Shown here piece by piece: positions 23,869-31,971 of a stretch of 64,000 bases of DNA (the first letter of the stretch is position 1; every line of letters starts with the position of its first letter). A model generated the notes under the pieces. The model did no database searches and was not told the origin of the DNA. It worked only from the letters and a program-made list of their open reading frames with translations. The translations under genes were made by a program, and so were the position numbers. Origin of the DNA: Frigoriglobus tundricola (GTDB lineage: Bacteria; Planctomycetota; Planctomycetia; Gemmatales; Gemmataceae); NCBI RefSeq assembly GCF_013128195.2, contig NZ_CP053452.2, positions 682,001 through 746,000 of the forward strand, read 5' to 3'.

Positions 23869-24078
23869 TTACGAGGCGGCTGCGGGTTCGAGCAGGCAGT
23901 TCCACTTGCGCCCGGTGCGAGCCTTCCACGCGCCCTTGTGGTACGCATAGCCGAACAGGAGCGGCACCGCCAGCGTCGCCTCGCTGTAGATCATCTGCTC
24001 GAACGCCAGATCGACCTTGCCCCAACTCGACGCCTCTTTCAGGGTGCTACCGGACAGCGCCCCGTCGCGCACGTCCGC
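23869..24078 (-). pseudogene. C-terminal fragment of a deoxyhypusine-synthase-like protein
   Basis: The minus strand encodes STLKEASSWGKVDLAFEQMI, YSEATLAVPLLFGYAYHKGA and WKARTGRKWNCLL before a stop, matching the C-terminal end of bacterial deoxyhypusine synthase-like proteins. Upstream coding sequence is absent: at about 24078 the IS3 remnant begins on the other strand. The gene has been cut by a rearrangement. Confidence 0.6.
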
Positions 24079-24222
24079 CAAGGCGAGCATCTTCGAGTAC
24101 ATCGAGGCGTTCTACAACCGCGTCCGACGGCACTCGGCTCTGGGCTACGTTGCCCCAGAGGAGTACGAGCGGACGCATAACCAAACCCACCGCTAAAAAC
24201 TGTCCACTATTCGTGGGGAACT
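24077..24222 (+). mobile_element. IS3-family insertion sequence, 3' end only
   Basis: The plus strand encodes AKASIFEYIEAFYNRVRRHS, then ALGYVAPEEYERTHNQTHR and a stop at 24194-24196, which is the C-terminal end of an IS3-family OrfB transposase (integrase core). CTGTCCACTATTCGTGGGGA just after looks like the terminal inverted repeat. The rest of the element is missing. It joins the deoxyhypusine-synthase fragment on its left and the DUF1501 remnant on its right. Confidence 0.75.
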
Positions 24223-24830
24223 CCAGAACCACGGATCGAACCGTGGCCCCATTTCACCGGCGAACTGACCGGGGATCGTGCGCCCGGTCACGTGGACCAG
24301 TTTCTCGGGCAACACCGCGGCCGGCGGCAGGTTGTTGCGTGGGGCGAACAGTCCGGTGACGACGGACGCGATCGAGGGGAAGTCGGTGGGCTTGGGCCGG
24401 CTGTCGTTGACCCCCGCGGGAAGTTCGGTCCGCCCGGTGAGCATCATGTGGTGTCCGACCGAGTGGAAGTTGGAGGGTGCGTCAGAGACCGAACCAGTGC
24501 CCAGCGGTCGCTCCGTGCCGCCAGCAGCGGCAAGTGTTCGCAGATGTGGACCCCCGGCGTGCGGGTCGCGATCGGCTGGAACTCACCGCGGATGTTCTCG
24601 GGCGCGTCGGGCTTGGGATCGAAGCTATCGTGCTGACCGAGCCCGCCGGAGAGGAAGATGTAGATCACCGCCTTGGGCTTCGCGGTCAGCGGCTCGGATC
24701 GGTTCTCGGCGGCGAGGGCGCGAAGACCCGCAGCGTGGTTCATCCCGAGCCCGAGCAGGCTAATGGCTCCGGCCTGGATGGCGGTTCGCCGCGACACGCG
24801 TGGGTGCTGGAAGCGGTTCATGAGGTTCAT
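24223..24830 (-). pseudogene. DUF1501 protein, frameshifted and cut by the IS3 end
   Basis: From ATG 24828-24830: MNLMNRFQHPRVSRRTAIQA (Tat signal), AVIYIFLSGGLGQHDSFDPK, LPLLAARSDRWALVRSLTHP. Just after HP (about 24460-24485) the frame shifts by one base, and the family sequence continues in another frame as SVGHHMMLTGRTELPAG, ASVVTGLFAPRNNLPPAAVL and GEMGPRFDPWF. It stops at the IS3 end near 24222. DUF1501 proteins are exported sulfatase-like proteins abundant in planctomycetes. Confidence 0.75.
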
Positions 24831-25067
24831 TACGAGCGCAGCGGAGTCGGATACTGCGCGGAAGAGCCGAGGCGGGAAGATAGTGCGGGTGGGCGGACTC
24901 TCCGATTGACGATAGCCGCAAGGATTGCGGAAGTCAAACATCGGTAAAACACCGCGCGTCTGACCCGGAAACCGTGATCTCGCAACGCCGGACACGTGCA
25001 ACGGCGGCTCCGCATTAACGTGTGCGGGGGCGGTGCCAGATCCGTTGCCAGGAACGCGATCGAGCGG

Positions 25068-25190
25068 TCCCACCTTCCAGACCTTCGACGTCTCATTCGC
25101 CCTCCCCGTGATAATCCGCGAACCATTCGGACTGAACGACGCAGACATCACGCTGGCGGTGCGCCCTTGCCGTGTGAAGAGTTCGTTCAA
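25068..25190 (-). pseudogene. WD40 repeat fragment
   Basis: MNELFTRQGRTASVMSASFS followed by PNGSRIITGRANETSKVWKV is one WD40 blade without neighbours. It runs out of family similarity into the region upstream of the DUF1501 remnant. It is probably the last repeat of a lost WD40 protein gene. Confidence 0.45.
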
Positions 25191-25389
25191 GTCGAGGTGG
25201 TACAGATCTTCCCCCGAGCGTTCGAGGTACTTTGCGCGACGGGATCATAAACGAAATTCGTTTCGCATTTCGCCACCGTTCAATCGCCGGTGTCGCCACG
25301 AACCCGCTGCCCCCTCGAAGAGCTTGGCCGTGGTGTGGTCACACTGCGGCCGACCTCTCAATCCGGGTGCCGTTGGCGATGTCGGGCTA

Positions 25390-25686
25390 CTATGCGCCCG
25401 TCGTACCGGTTGAGGATTCCGGGTCGGGGAGCGAGTCGAACGTCAGCAGTTGTGCGGGTGCGACCCCGAGGCCCTCGGCGATCAAGCAAATATTATCCAA
25501 GCTGACGTTGCGCTCGCCCCGCTCGATCGAGCCGAAGTAGCTGCGGTCGATCTTGACGCTGTGGGCGAACGCCTCTTGGGACACGCCCTTGGCCTTGCGG
25601 AGTTGGCGCACCCGCCTCCCGAACAGCACCTTCACGTCCGCGTCCGCCATCCCCTGAATTTGGACATTTGCGTTCTCCTGATCCAC
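25390..25686 (-). CDS. XRE-family helix-turn-helix regulator
   Basis: A 98-residue protein. Residues about 18-82 form a Cro/CI HTH: FGRRVRQLRKAKGVSQEAFA, DRSYFGSIERGERNVSLDNI and LIAEGLGVAPAQLL. GTG at 25686 is used as start; an in-frame ATG 12 codons later is possible. Between 25191 and 25389 I see no gene. It is divergent from the GYF_2 gene at 25765. Confidence 0.8.
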   Translation of the reverse strand: MDQENANVQIQGMADADVKVLFGRRVRQLRKAKGVSQEAFAHSVKIDRSYFGSIERGERNVSLDNICLIAEGLGVAPAQLLTFDSLPDPESSTGTTGA

Positions 25687-25764
25687 GGCTTATAACAACA
25701 CGGACTTTATCTCTCTTTTAGGCGAGTAGCGGCCCGACCGCTCGCAACCGTGTGAGAGCCGCCG

Positions 25765-26868
25765 ATGCCCAGCGTGCCCCCGGCCACCGAACAGTTCTGG
25801 CTCCTGACCGGGGCGGTGCCCACCGGTCCATTCTCCGTCGATCAGGTCCACGCGAAGATCGCCAGCGGCGACGCCACCTGGCAAACGCCGGCCTGCCCGG
25901 TCGGGGGCACCAACTGGCTCCCGATCGTCCGCACGCCGGGACTCGGCCCCGTGACCGGCGAAGTGAAAGCACTTGCGAGTGAAGGGACAGAAAGCGCCGC
26001 CCCCGAGCCACTTCCGGCGCAACCGGGGTCCGTGACCGCTTCACAGACTACGGAGCGCACGTCCCCGCCCCCGCTCCCGTTTACATCGAGTCCACCGGTC
26101 GTTCCCGCGGCTTCGTCGGAACCCGCACCCACACCCGCACCCGCCGACCCGAAGTCCGAACGCGTCGGGGCTGCGATCGGGATCGGGATCGTGCTGCTGC
26201 TGATTGCGGGCGGCGTGTACGGGGTGTCCTGGGTTTGGGAGCAGATCCGCTCGCCCACGGCCACCGAGGTGTGCAAAAAACTCGACGAGGCCAAGACCGC
26301 AGCCGAGGCGAAGAAGTACGTCACCCCCCGGCTGCACGCGTTCGTCGACGCCGAGTACGCGAAGAGATCCCCGCTGGACCCGAACATCGAGTTCGCGTTT
26401 ACCCAAGAGGTCGACGGCCCGCAGCCGGGCACCAAACTGGTCGGCTTCCGCGGCACCTTCTTTGTCCAGGACGCGGGCCAGCGGGTGCAGATCGAGGGCC
26501 ACTGCAAGGTGGTGAAGGCGGACGGGTGGAAGGTGGACGACATGATCGTCACCGGCGTCGAGGGGGCGTCGCTGCCCGGTCCCGTGTCGCTGGTGGACGA
26601 GCACCGGGCCTCGCTCACGCGGCCCCAAGCGCCGACACTGGGCGGCACCACGCCGCCGGGGGCGAAAACGCGACCGCCGGGCACCGGGACGTACGTCCGA
26701 CCCACCCTTCAGCAAACACCCGCGTGGGAAAAGCACCCGATCGGGAAAGTCGTCGCGTCGATCCGGGACGAGATCGGCTGGGGCGGGATCGTCGCGATCG
26801 TCGTCCTGTTATCTGTGGGAGCGGCCGTTCGGGAGTCCTGGCGGAAGAAGCCACCGACCGACTCCTGA
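25765..26868 (+). CDS. GYF_2-domain membrane protein
   Basis: A 367-residue protein. Residues 10-58 match the GYF_2 pattern (FWLLTGAVPTGPFSVDQVHA, then TWQTPACPVGGTNWLPI). A Pro/Ser/Thr-rich linker (70-130) leads to a transmembrane helix (AAIGIGIVLLLIAGGVYGVS, about 137-156), a soluble domain (ATEVCKKLDEAKTAAEAKKY to KADGWKVDDMIVTGVEG), a second Pro-rich part and a second helix near 345-360. GYF_2 domains occur in many planctomycete membrane proteins; the partner is unknown. The next gene has the same N-terminal domain. Confidence 0.65.
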   Translation: MPSVPPATEQFWLLTGAVPTGPFSVDQVHAKIASGDATWQTPACPVGGTNWLPIVRTPGLGPVTGEVKALASEGTESAAPEPLPAQPGSVTASQTTERTSPPPLPFTSSPPVVPAASSEPAPTPAPADPKSERVGAAIGIGIVLLLIAGGVYGVSWVWEQIRSPTATEVCKKLDEAKTAAEAKKYVTPRLHAFVDAEYAKRSPLDPNIEFAFTQEVDGPQPGTKLVGFRGTFFVQDAGQRVQIEGHCKVVKADGWKVDDMIVTGVEGASLPGPVSLVDEHRASLTRPQAPTLGGTTPPGAKTRPPGTGTYVRPTLQQTPAWEKHPIGKVVASIRDEIGWGGIVAIVVLLSVGAAVRESWRKKPPTDS

Positions 26869-26910
26869 GCGTCAACTCCCGTTCCTGCCGACCACTGCCG
26901 TGAGCCCCCT

Positions 26911-27732
26911 ATGTCCGATCCCGTCCGCTACTGGCTACTGATCGGCGAAGTGCCCTCGGGGCCGTTCGCGGTGGCCGAGGTCCACGCGAAACTGGCCGCT
27001 CACGAGGCGACCTGGGAGACGCCCGCCTGTGCGGTCGGCGGGGGCACGTGGCTCCCGCTCGTGCGGACGCCGGGCGTTGGGCCGGCGGGAGCGGCCGGCG
27101 ACGGCGCTTCGCACCCACAACCGGCCTCGAACCCGCCTTCACCTCAATCCGGGCGGAAGCGCGTCCCGGAGTCGCTGGGGGCCGTGCTCGTCCTCCTGGT
27201 CCTGGGCGGCATCATCTGGCGGGCCGGCTGTACCGGCGACAAGAGCGGACGCGAGACGGCCGGCGTCCCGGCGAGGCCCGTCCCGGAGGAGTACCGCCCG
27301 TACCTGCGGGACGGGAAGGTCGTTCCGACCGGGCACGCGAGCCTCGATTACTGGGTCCACATCAACGTGTTCCTGGAAACCATCCAGGGGCCGCAAAACA
27401 ACCTGACGGTGCCGGGGACGTTCCAGAGCATGGCCAAGTTCATCCGGGAGAAGTCCGTGACCGGTGTCGACCCGGACCTCGCGGCCTGGGCGAAGCGGGT
27501 GGCGGACCACCTGGAAACGAAGGCCAGCATCGTCACGCAACTGAACGACCCGGCCACGGTGCGGCAGGCACGCGAGAGCGTCGCGGCGGGGCAGGCCGAC
27601 CCCATGTTCGCACTCGAACAGGCCGTGACCGAGTGGGAGCGGAACCGGGAGCGACTCCGGGCCGAGGGGATAGCGTTACAGCAGACGCTGTCCCAGCGCC
27701 ACGCCCGCACGTTCCCGTCACCCCAGTTGTGA
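26911..27732 (+). CDS. GYF_2-domain membrane protein, paralogue of the previous gene
   Basis: A 273-residue protein with YWLLIGEVPSGPFAVAEVHA and TWETPACAVGGGTWLPLVRT (residues 7-53), nearly the same as the upstream gene. One transmembrane helix (LGAVLVLLVLGGIIWRAGC) follows at about 88-106. The C-terminal 150 residues are helical (YWVHINVFLETIQGPQ, WAKRVADHLETKASIVTQ) and unlike those of the neighbour. The pair therefore arose by duplication with C-terminal replacement, or by domain fusion. The genes are 42 bases apart. Confidence 0.65.
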   Translation: MSDPVRYWLLIGEVPSGPFAVAEVHAKLAAHEATWETPACAVGGGTWLPLVRTPGVGPAGAAGDGASHPQPASNPPSPQSGRKRVPESLGAVLVLLVLGGIIWRAGCTGDKSGRETAGVPARPVPEEYRPYLRDGKVVPTGHASLDYWVHINVFLETIQGPQNNLTVPGTFQSMAKFIREKSVTGVDPDLAAWAKRVADHLETKASIVTQLNDPATVRQARESVAAGQADPMFALEQAVTEWERNRERLRAEGIALQQTLSQRHARTFPSPQL

Positions 27733-27804
27733 CGCACGCCGATGTCCAAATGGTAAGAAAAGGGCCGGCTCTCGGGGTACGAGTCGGCGATACAGCCACA
27801 GTTC

Positions 27805-27839
27805 GCACCACGACACCCGGAGCGGGTGAATCGTGGTGC
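27805..27839. terminator. Strong hairpin between convergent genes
   Basis: GCACCACGA (27805-27813) pairs with TCGTGGTGC (27831-27839), and inside it CACCCG (27814-27819) pairs with CGGGTG (27823-27828), leaving a 3-base loop and a 2-base bulge. It sits between convergent genes ending at 27732 and 27851. No U-tract is evident; a bidirectional terminator is likely. Confidence 0.6.
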
Positions 27840-27850
27840 AGGCACTTCCA

Positions 27851-28045
27851 TCAACGTGTCAGCGACCCGCTGACGCCGTTCAACTCGGGGAAGGCCCGAA
27901 GGGCGGTCTGCACGGCCCGGCGCAGCCGCTCCATGAAGTCGTCGCCGGCGAGCGTCCGGCGAATCACCTCGGCCGTCTCCTCGGGCGTGTCGTCCGGGAT
28001 GTGCAGCGTCAGGTGCAGTTCATCGACGGGCACAGTGTTCGCCAC
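27851..28045 (-). CDS. Small hypothetical protein
   Basis: A 64-residue protein, MANTVPVDELHLTLHIPDDT, then EETAEVIRRTLAGDDFMERL and RRAVQTALRAFPEL. It has a short beta strand and two amphipathic helices. The pattern is clean and codon use is typical of the genome, so the gene is likely real. It leads into a set of small minus-strand genes beside the second integrase. Confidence 0.5.
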   Translation of the reverse strand: MANTVPVDELHLTLHIPDDTPEETAEVIRRTLAGDDFMERLRRAVQTALRAFPELNGVSGSLTR

Positions 28046-28091
28046 CGCGGTTCCTCCGGTGAATGCGGATCGGACTTTATACGGAAGCGTT

Positions 28092-28139
28092 TCAGAACGC
28101 CAGAATTGCGATCAGAATAGCGGCGATCAGGTACGACAT
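28092..28139 (-). CDS. Possible 15-residue membrane peptide
   Basis: ATG at 28137-28139 follows GGAG by 6 bases. The product, MSYLIAAILIAILAF, is wholly hydrophobic. It lies between two small minus-strand genes. Peptides of this type are known as small membrane regulators or toxins in other bacteria, but no antitoxin RNA is identified here. Confidence 0.35.
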   Translation of the reverse strand: MSYLIAAILIAILAF

Positions 28140-28180
28140 GTCGAACTCCAAAGGGGTCGGCGAGACGGCGCGTCAGGGAC

Positions 28181-28522
28181 TCATTTCGCGGTGGCGCTCA
28201 GCACGCCAAGGACCACCAGCCGCGTGACCACCGACCACCCGGCCAGGTAGGCGAACAGCGCCGTCGCCCGAGCGCCCGACAGATTCAAGCACCCGTACAC
28301 CGCCACGCCCCAGGCGACGAGGGCCGCGAAGTAGCCGAACGGGAACGGGACGAAGCTGGTCACCACCACCGCGGCGACGGCCCAGCCGGAGACGGTCGCG
28401 TAGTTCGGGTCGGCGGTCAGGTCGGCCGAATCGGTGAACGTGGACGTGTAGCACGCCACCGAGACGGCCCAGGTCGCCCAGGCCAGGAACACGAAGATCA
28501 CGAGCGCAACGAGAATGACCAC
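28181..28522 (-). CDS. Small multi-pass membrane protein
   Basis: GTG at 28520-28522 follows GGAG by 6 bases and is chosen over an upstream ATG (28708) whose extra N-terminus is Arg-rich. The 113-residue product has about four hydrophobic helices (VILVALVIFVFLAWATWAVS, GWAVAAVVVTSFVPFPFGYF, AALVAWGVAVYGCL, FAYLAGWSVVTRLVVLGVL). No family is recognised. Confidence 0.5.
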   Translation of the reverse strand: MVILVALVIFVFLAWATWAVSVACYTSTFTDSADLTADPNYATVSGWAVAAVVVTSFVPFPFGYFAALVAWGVAVYGCLNLSGARATALFAYLAGWSVVTRLVVLGVLSATAK

Positions 28523-28712
28523 GGTCCACTCCGGTTCGGGGTGCTGGCAGAAGAGATGGGAGAGATGGGGCGGCGGGTCGAAATACCGTCGAACGACGGA
28601 GAGGGACGAGAAGACCGCACGGGCTGAAGCACCCGCCCGGAGGCGAGCGCCGTGACCGGCCGGCTTCCCGTTCCCACTCCGCACTCGGTTGCATCCGATC
28701 CGCCGCACGAGA

Positions 28713-28892
28713 TCAGCTCAACAGGCCCAACCGGCGGGCCGCACGCGTGAGCCAGGTGCCGACCTGCGCGGCGACCGCGGTGCAGGCGGCACCGACCCCG
28801 GCGACGGCCGCGGACGCCGACTCCGGCAGTTGGTAGCACACGAGCCCGACCAGCAGACCGACGCCCAGGGCCACCCCCAGCGCCTGACGCAC
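28713..28892 (-). CDS. Small membrane protein, start uncertain
   Basis: The minus strand reads VRQALGVALGVGLLVGLVCY, QLPESASAAVAGVGAACTAV, AAQVGTWLTRAARRLGLLS before the stop at 28713-28715. GTG at 28890-28892 is the first plausible start (59 residues), but the frame is open some 140 bases further upstream without an ATG. One clear transmembrane helix and a second weaker one are present. Confidence 0.4.
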   Translation of the reverse strand: MRQALGVALGVGLLVGLVCYQLPESASAAVAGVGAACTAVAAQVGTWLTRAARRLGLLS

Positions 28893-28965
28893 CGGGAGCG
28901 CCTCGCCCGCGGCGACCGCCGTCGTGGCGACCCCGGTCGTGCGTGCGGTTGCGGTGACAAGCCGT

Positions 28966-29109
28966 TCAGCCGTCCACGTCGTCGAACAGGCCGGCGTGCC
29001 GGTGTACCCACGATGGCAGCCGGTAGCCCCGCGCGTCCTTGCGGCTGGCCAGTTCTTTCTAGCGGACCAGGTCGGCCGGCACCCCGGTCACCGTCCCGGC
29101 CCCCAGCAT
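28966..29109 (-). pseudogene. Small gene with an in-frame amber codon
   Basis: ATG at 29107-29109 follows GGGGAGG by 7 bases. The frame reads MLGAGTVTGVPADLVR, TAG (29059-29061), then KELASRKDARGYRLPSWVHR and HAGLFDDVDG before TGA. Both halves look like one coherent 47-residue protein interrupted at codon 17, so a point mutation is the simplest reading. Amber readthrough is an alternative. Confidence 0.4.
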
Positions 29110-29325
29110 GCCATGCCTCCCCGAGGTTGATCTCCCCACGACACGCATTCTTCCAGGGGCCAACTTTGGGGAGCGAGGTCAGCGCGCGGGCACTTGCAGG
29201 CTATTGCAGGGAATACCCTGCAAACGGTGGAAACTGTAGACAGAATGCCGCAAACTGTGTAAACGGTGTGAAGCGTAACAATCTGGTTTGCCCGAAGTTA
29301 CGTCAAAAGCCTTGATAGACCGATA

Positions 29326-29370
29326 GTTTCGGGACCAAGAGGTCGCAGGTTCAAATCCTGTATCGCCCAC
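29326..29370 (+). other. tRNA-Pro(CGG)-like 3'-half remnant, candidate attachment site
   Basis: TTCGGGA reads as an anticodon loop with CGG and G37; CCAAG, AGGTC, the T-arm GCAGGTTCAAATCCTGT and acceptor ATCGCCCA follow in tRNA order. Upstream there is no matching anticodon-stem 5' strand, D-arm or 5' acceptor, so only the 3' half is present. It lies 117 bases before the second integrase, in the typical attachment-site position. Confidence 0.6.
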
Positions 29371-29486
29371 TCTGCTTAAGTCCCACAGATCCAAGCACTT
29401 AGCTTACCTCCGGGCATTCCGGAGCGCGTGGTCGAAACGGCTGAGTTTACGGGAGTCCTCCCGTAAACCCCCGGAGACACCCGCGT

Positions 29487-30797
29487 ATGCCCCGTCCCAA
29501 GAACGAAGTCCCCGTCTACAAGCACCACAAGTCCACTGGCTTGGCCCGTTGCTGGGTGAATGGCCGGTGGGTCTCCCTCGGCAAGTACGGCTCGGCCGAA
29601 TCTAAAGCCGAGTTCGAACGTATCCTCGCCGAACTGCGATCGGGAGTGCCGGCCACTTCTGTGGCTGTCGCCTCCGAGTCCCTCACCGTTGACCAGATCC
29701 TGCTCGTCTTCCTGAAACACGCCAACGAGCACTACCGCCGCGCCGACAGTACCCCGACCGATCAGGTCGTCGAATACAAGCGCGCGCTGGCACCAGTCCA
29801 CAAAATCTACGGGCATGTCCCCGCGATGGAGTTTGGGCCGCTCGCCCTAAAGACCGTCCGGAAGGCGTACATCGATGCCGGGATCTGCCGCACCCTCATC
29901 AACAGCCGAATCGGGAAGGTGAAGCGCGTCTTCAAGTGGGCCGTGTCGGAGCAGCTCGTTCCGGTGGCCGTGTACACCGCACTGGCGACGGTCGAAGGCC
30001 TCAAAGAGGGGCGGACGTCCGTCCGCGAGAGCGAGCCCGTGCGCCCGGTCGATCCGGCCGTTGTCGAGGCCACGCTCGCACGCCTGAACCGGCACGTCCG
30101 CGGCCTGGTGGAGTTCCAGCGGCTCACAGCCTGCCGGCCAGGTGAGGCCATGTCGCTCCGGCAGTGCGACATCGATATGACGGGCGACGTGTGGTTGTAC
30201 CGGCCGCCGCAGCACAAGACGAAGCACAAGGGTAAGAAGCGCACCATCGCCATCGGACCGAAGGGACAGGAACTCATCAAGGGGTTCTTCACCGAGAACG
30301 CGAGTGACTACCTGTTCTCACCGAGCCGGGCCGCTGAGGAGTACCAGGCGGCGCGGGCTGCAAACCGGAAGACGCCCCTCTACCCGTCACATGTGAAGAG
30401 CAACGCGTCGAGACGGGTCGGGGCGAACCGCAAGAGGAAGCCGCGCGAACGGTACGGACGCCAGTCATACCTCACGGCGATCGAGCGCGCGTGTGACCGC
30501 GCGTTCCCGCTCCCCGCGGACCTCGCCCGGAAGCGGAAGGACAACGGGCGGATGGAGACGCCCGCGGAGTGGAGAAAACGCCTCTCCGCCGACGAGCGCG
30601 AGCGGGTGAAGGCGTGGCGCGAGAAACACCAGTGGTTCCCGTACCAGCTCCGGCACACTGCGGCGACCGAGATTCGCCGCCGGCACGGTCTCGAATCAGC
30701 TCAGGTCGCTCTCGGACACGCGCACGCGAAAACGTCGGAGATTTACGCCGAGAAGAACGAAGGGCTCGCGGCGAAGGTTGCCGCTGAGATCGGGTGA
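29487..30797 (+). CDS. Tyrosine recombinase / integrase with an inserted segment
   Basis: A 436-residue protein. It has an N-terminal arm (YKHHKSTGLARCWVNGRWVS), a core-binding domain (about 65-165) and a catalytic domain with Arg217 (TACRPGEAMSL), HKTKHKGKKRTIAI around 243-256, Arg389 (YQLRHTAAT), His411 (ALGHAHA) and Tyr420 (SEIYAEKN). Between about 280 and 375 an Arg/Lys-rich insertion (KSNASRRVGANRKRKPRERY) is longer than usual. It probably mobilises the island that begins at the tRNA remnant. It is not closely similar to the integrase at 6488. Confidence 0.9.
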   Translation: MPRPKNEVPVYKHHKSTGLARCWVNGRWVSLGKYGSAESKAEFERILAELRSGVPATSVAVASESLTVDQILLVFLKHANEHYRRADSTPTDQVVEYKRALAPVHKIYGHVPAMEFGPLALKTVRKAYIDAGICRTLINSRIGKVKRVFKWAVSEQLVPVAVYTALATVEGLKEGRTSVRESEPVRPVDPAVVEATLARLNRHVRGLVEFQRLTACRPGEAMSLRQCDIDMTGDVWLYRPPQHKTKHKGKKRTIAIGPKGQELIKGFFTENASDYLFSPSRAAEEYQAARAANRKTPLYPSHVKSNASRRVGANRKRKPRERYGRQSYLTAIERACDRAFPLPADLARKRKDNGRMETPAEWRKRLSADERERVKAWREKHQWFPYQLRHTAATEIRRRHGLESAQVALGHAHAKTSEIYAEKNEGLAAKVAAEIG

Positions 30798-30875
30798 GCG
30801 CTGATCTTGACGCTCACGGTGTCGCTGGTGATCCTGTTCATGTTCGCGACGGCGGGATTCATGACCCCGCTCGCG

Positions 30876-30925
30876 GCCCGGTGGTGTGACGGCGGGTCTT
30901 CCTACCCTCTCGAACACCACCGGGC
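30876..30925. promoter_or_regulatory. 12-base inverted repeat after the second integrase
   Basis: GCCCGGTGGTGT (30876-30887) and ACACCACCGGGC (30914-30925) are perfect reverse complements around 26 bases. It lies 33 bases upstream of the next ATG. It could be the integrase terminator or an operator of the gene at 30959. A short open frame from TTG 30807 with a hydrophobic start overlaps it; I do not call it a gene. Confidence 0.4.
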
Positions 30926-30958
30926 CTGTCGCGACGCATCACACAAGGAAGTGGAATC

Positions 30959-31906
30959 ATGTCTGAGGAACGGATTCCGTCCGTGGCGCAGCTCTCGATG
31001 CTCCGCGCCCGTTTGGTTCGGTTTCAACTCTACGCTGAGGCGGCAGGACTGTGGCCCGGTGTTGCCTCCTTCAAAGGGTGTGGTGACGATGCCGTTCGCA
31101 CCTCTGCGCAATTCCTGCGGCTATGCGAGGACGCAGTGGAGTTGAGTCGTGCAATTCACACTGCGGTCAAAGGCGGGATGTCTCCTCACGGTGGGTGGTC
31201 AAGCTTCTCGTTCTCCGCACTTCGCCAAATCAAGTGGGAGTTGGGCACCGCGCTCACGTTTGTGGCGATGGGCTGGCTCGTGGACTATGAGCCGTTGTGC
31301 ATGGAGATTCACCTCGATCGACGAGACATCCTTGATGACATGTTGGCTGACGGGGCGTGGATTGAGCGATTCACTGCGTTCGCCCCTGGGGTTGGAGAGT
31401 CCAGCGCGCAAGCCGCACGGCGCCGCCGAAGAGGGCTCGGGCTGGAATCCATGAGGCTGAACGAGGGTATTACGGCAGCGCTCACCCGTTGCGTCCGCCA
31501 CCTCGATGAGCTTCTGACACACGGCACGTGCGACGAAGGTCACGAGAAACGGGACGAAGACCCCGAGGACGAACCACTGGCCGTCAGGATCCCTCCCGCG
31601 CTCCCGCAGGCCGGCGCCAGGACGGAGACCAGAAAAGGTGCGTGCGTGTTGGTACTCGGCAAGCCCAAGAAGCTCAGGTCGGCAGAGCAAATGAGCCTGA
31701 TCGCCGCGCTCGTTGATAGCGCCGAATTCGGCCTCACCCACGAGGACGCGAAACGCATCCACTCAAACGCCAGCAAGGTACTGAACGACCTGTGCAAGAA
31801 TGACCCGGACTGGCGCCGTGCGATCGAACTGCCGGGCAACAGCAAAGGCGGCTACCGAATCCGTCGGCGGTCCGAAGCACTTGCCGATGAGATCGGAGAG
31901 AGGTGA
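30959..31906 (+). CDS. Hypothetical protein
   Basis: ATG at 30959-30961 follows a GGAAG-type site. The 315-residue product is mostly helical (SVAQLSMLRARLVRFQLYAE, FLRLCEDAVELSRAIHTAVK, IKWELGTALTFVAMGWLVDY). It has an acidic linker (HEKRDEDPEDEP, about 205) and a C-terminal segment (AEQMSLIAALVDSAEFGLTH, SKVLNDLCKNDPDWRRAIEL, SKGGYRIRRR) that reads as a winged-helix-like DNA-binding region. I do not recognise the family. Confidence 0.55.
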   Translation: MSEERIPSVAQLSMLRARLVRFQLYAEAAGLWPGVASFKGCGDDAVRTSAQFLRLCEDAVELSRAIHTAVKGGMSPHGGWSSFSFSALRQIKWELGTALTFVAMGWLVDYEPLCMEIHLDRRDILDDMLADGAWIERFTAFAPGVGESSAQAARRRRRGLGLESMRLNEGITAALTRCVRHLDELLTHGTCDEGHEKRDEDPEDEPLAVRIPPALPQAGARTETRKGACVLVLGKPKKLRSAEQMSLIAALVDSAEFGLTHEDAKRIHSNASKVLNDLCKNDPDWRRAIELPGNSKGGYRIRRRSEALADEIGER

Positions 31907-31971
31907 CCGACCACGTACCGACGAACTGCCGACGAACTGCCGACGAAGTACAGACGACAAGGCAACGGGTA

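Noticed and set aside
29300..29370. Complete tRNA-Pro gene at the second integrase
   Set aside because: The 3' half is convincing but the sequence upstream of the anticodon loop does not pair with it.
30807..31145. A 112-codon frame from TTG after the second integrase
   Set aside because: Its start is hydrophobic but two thirds overlaps the better-supported gene at 30959 in another frame.
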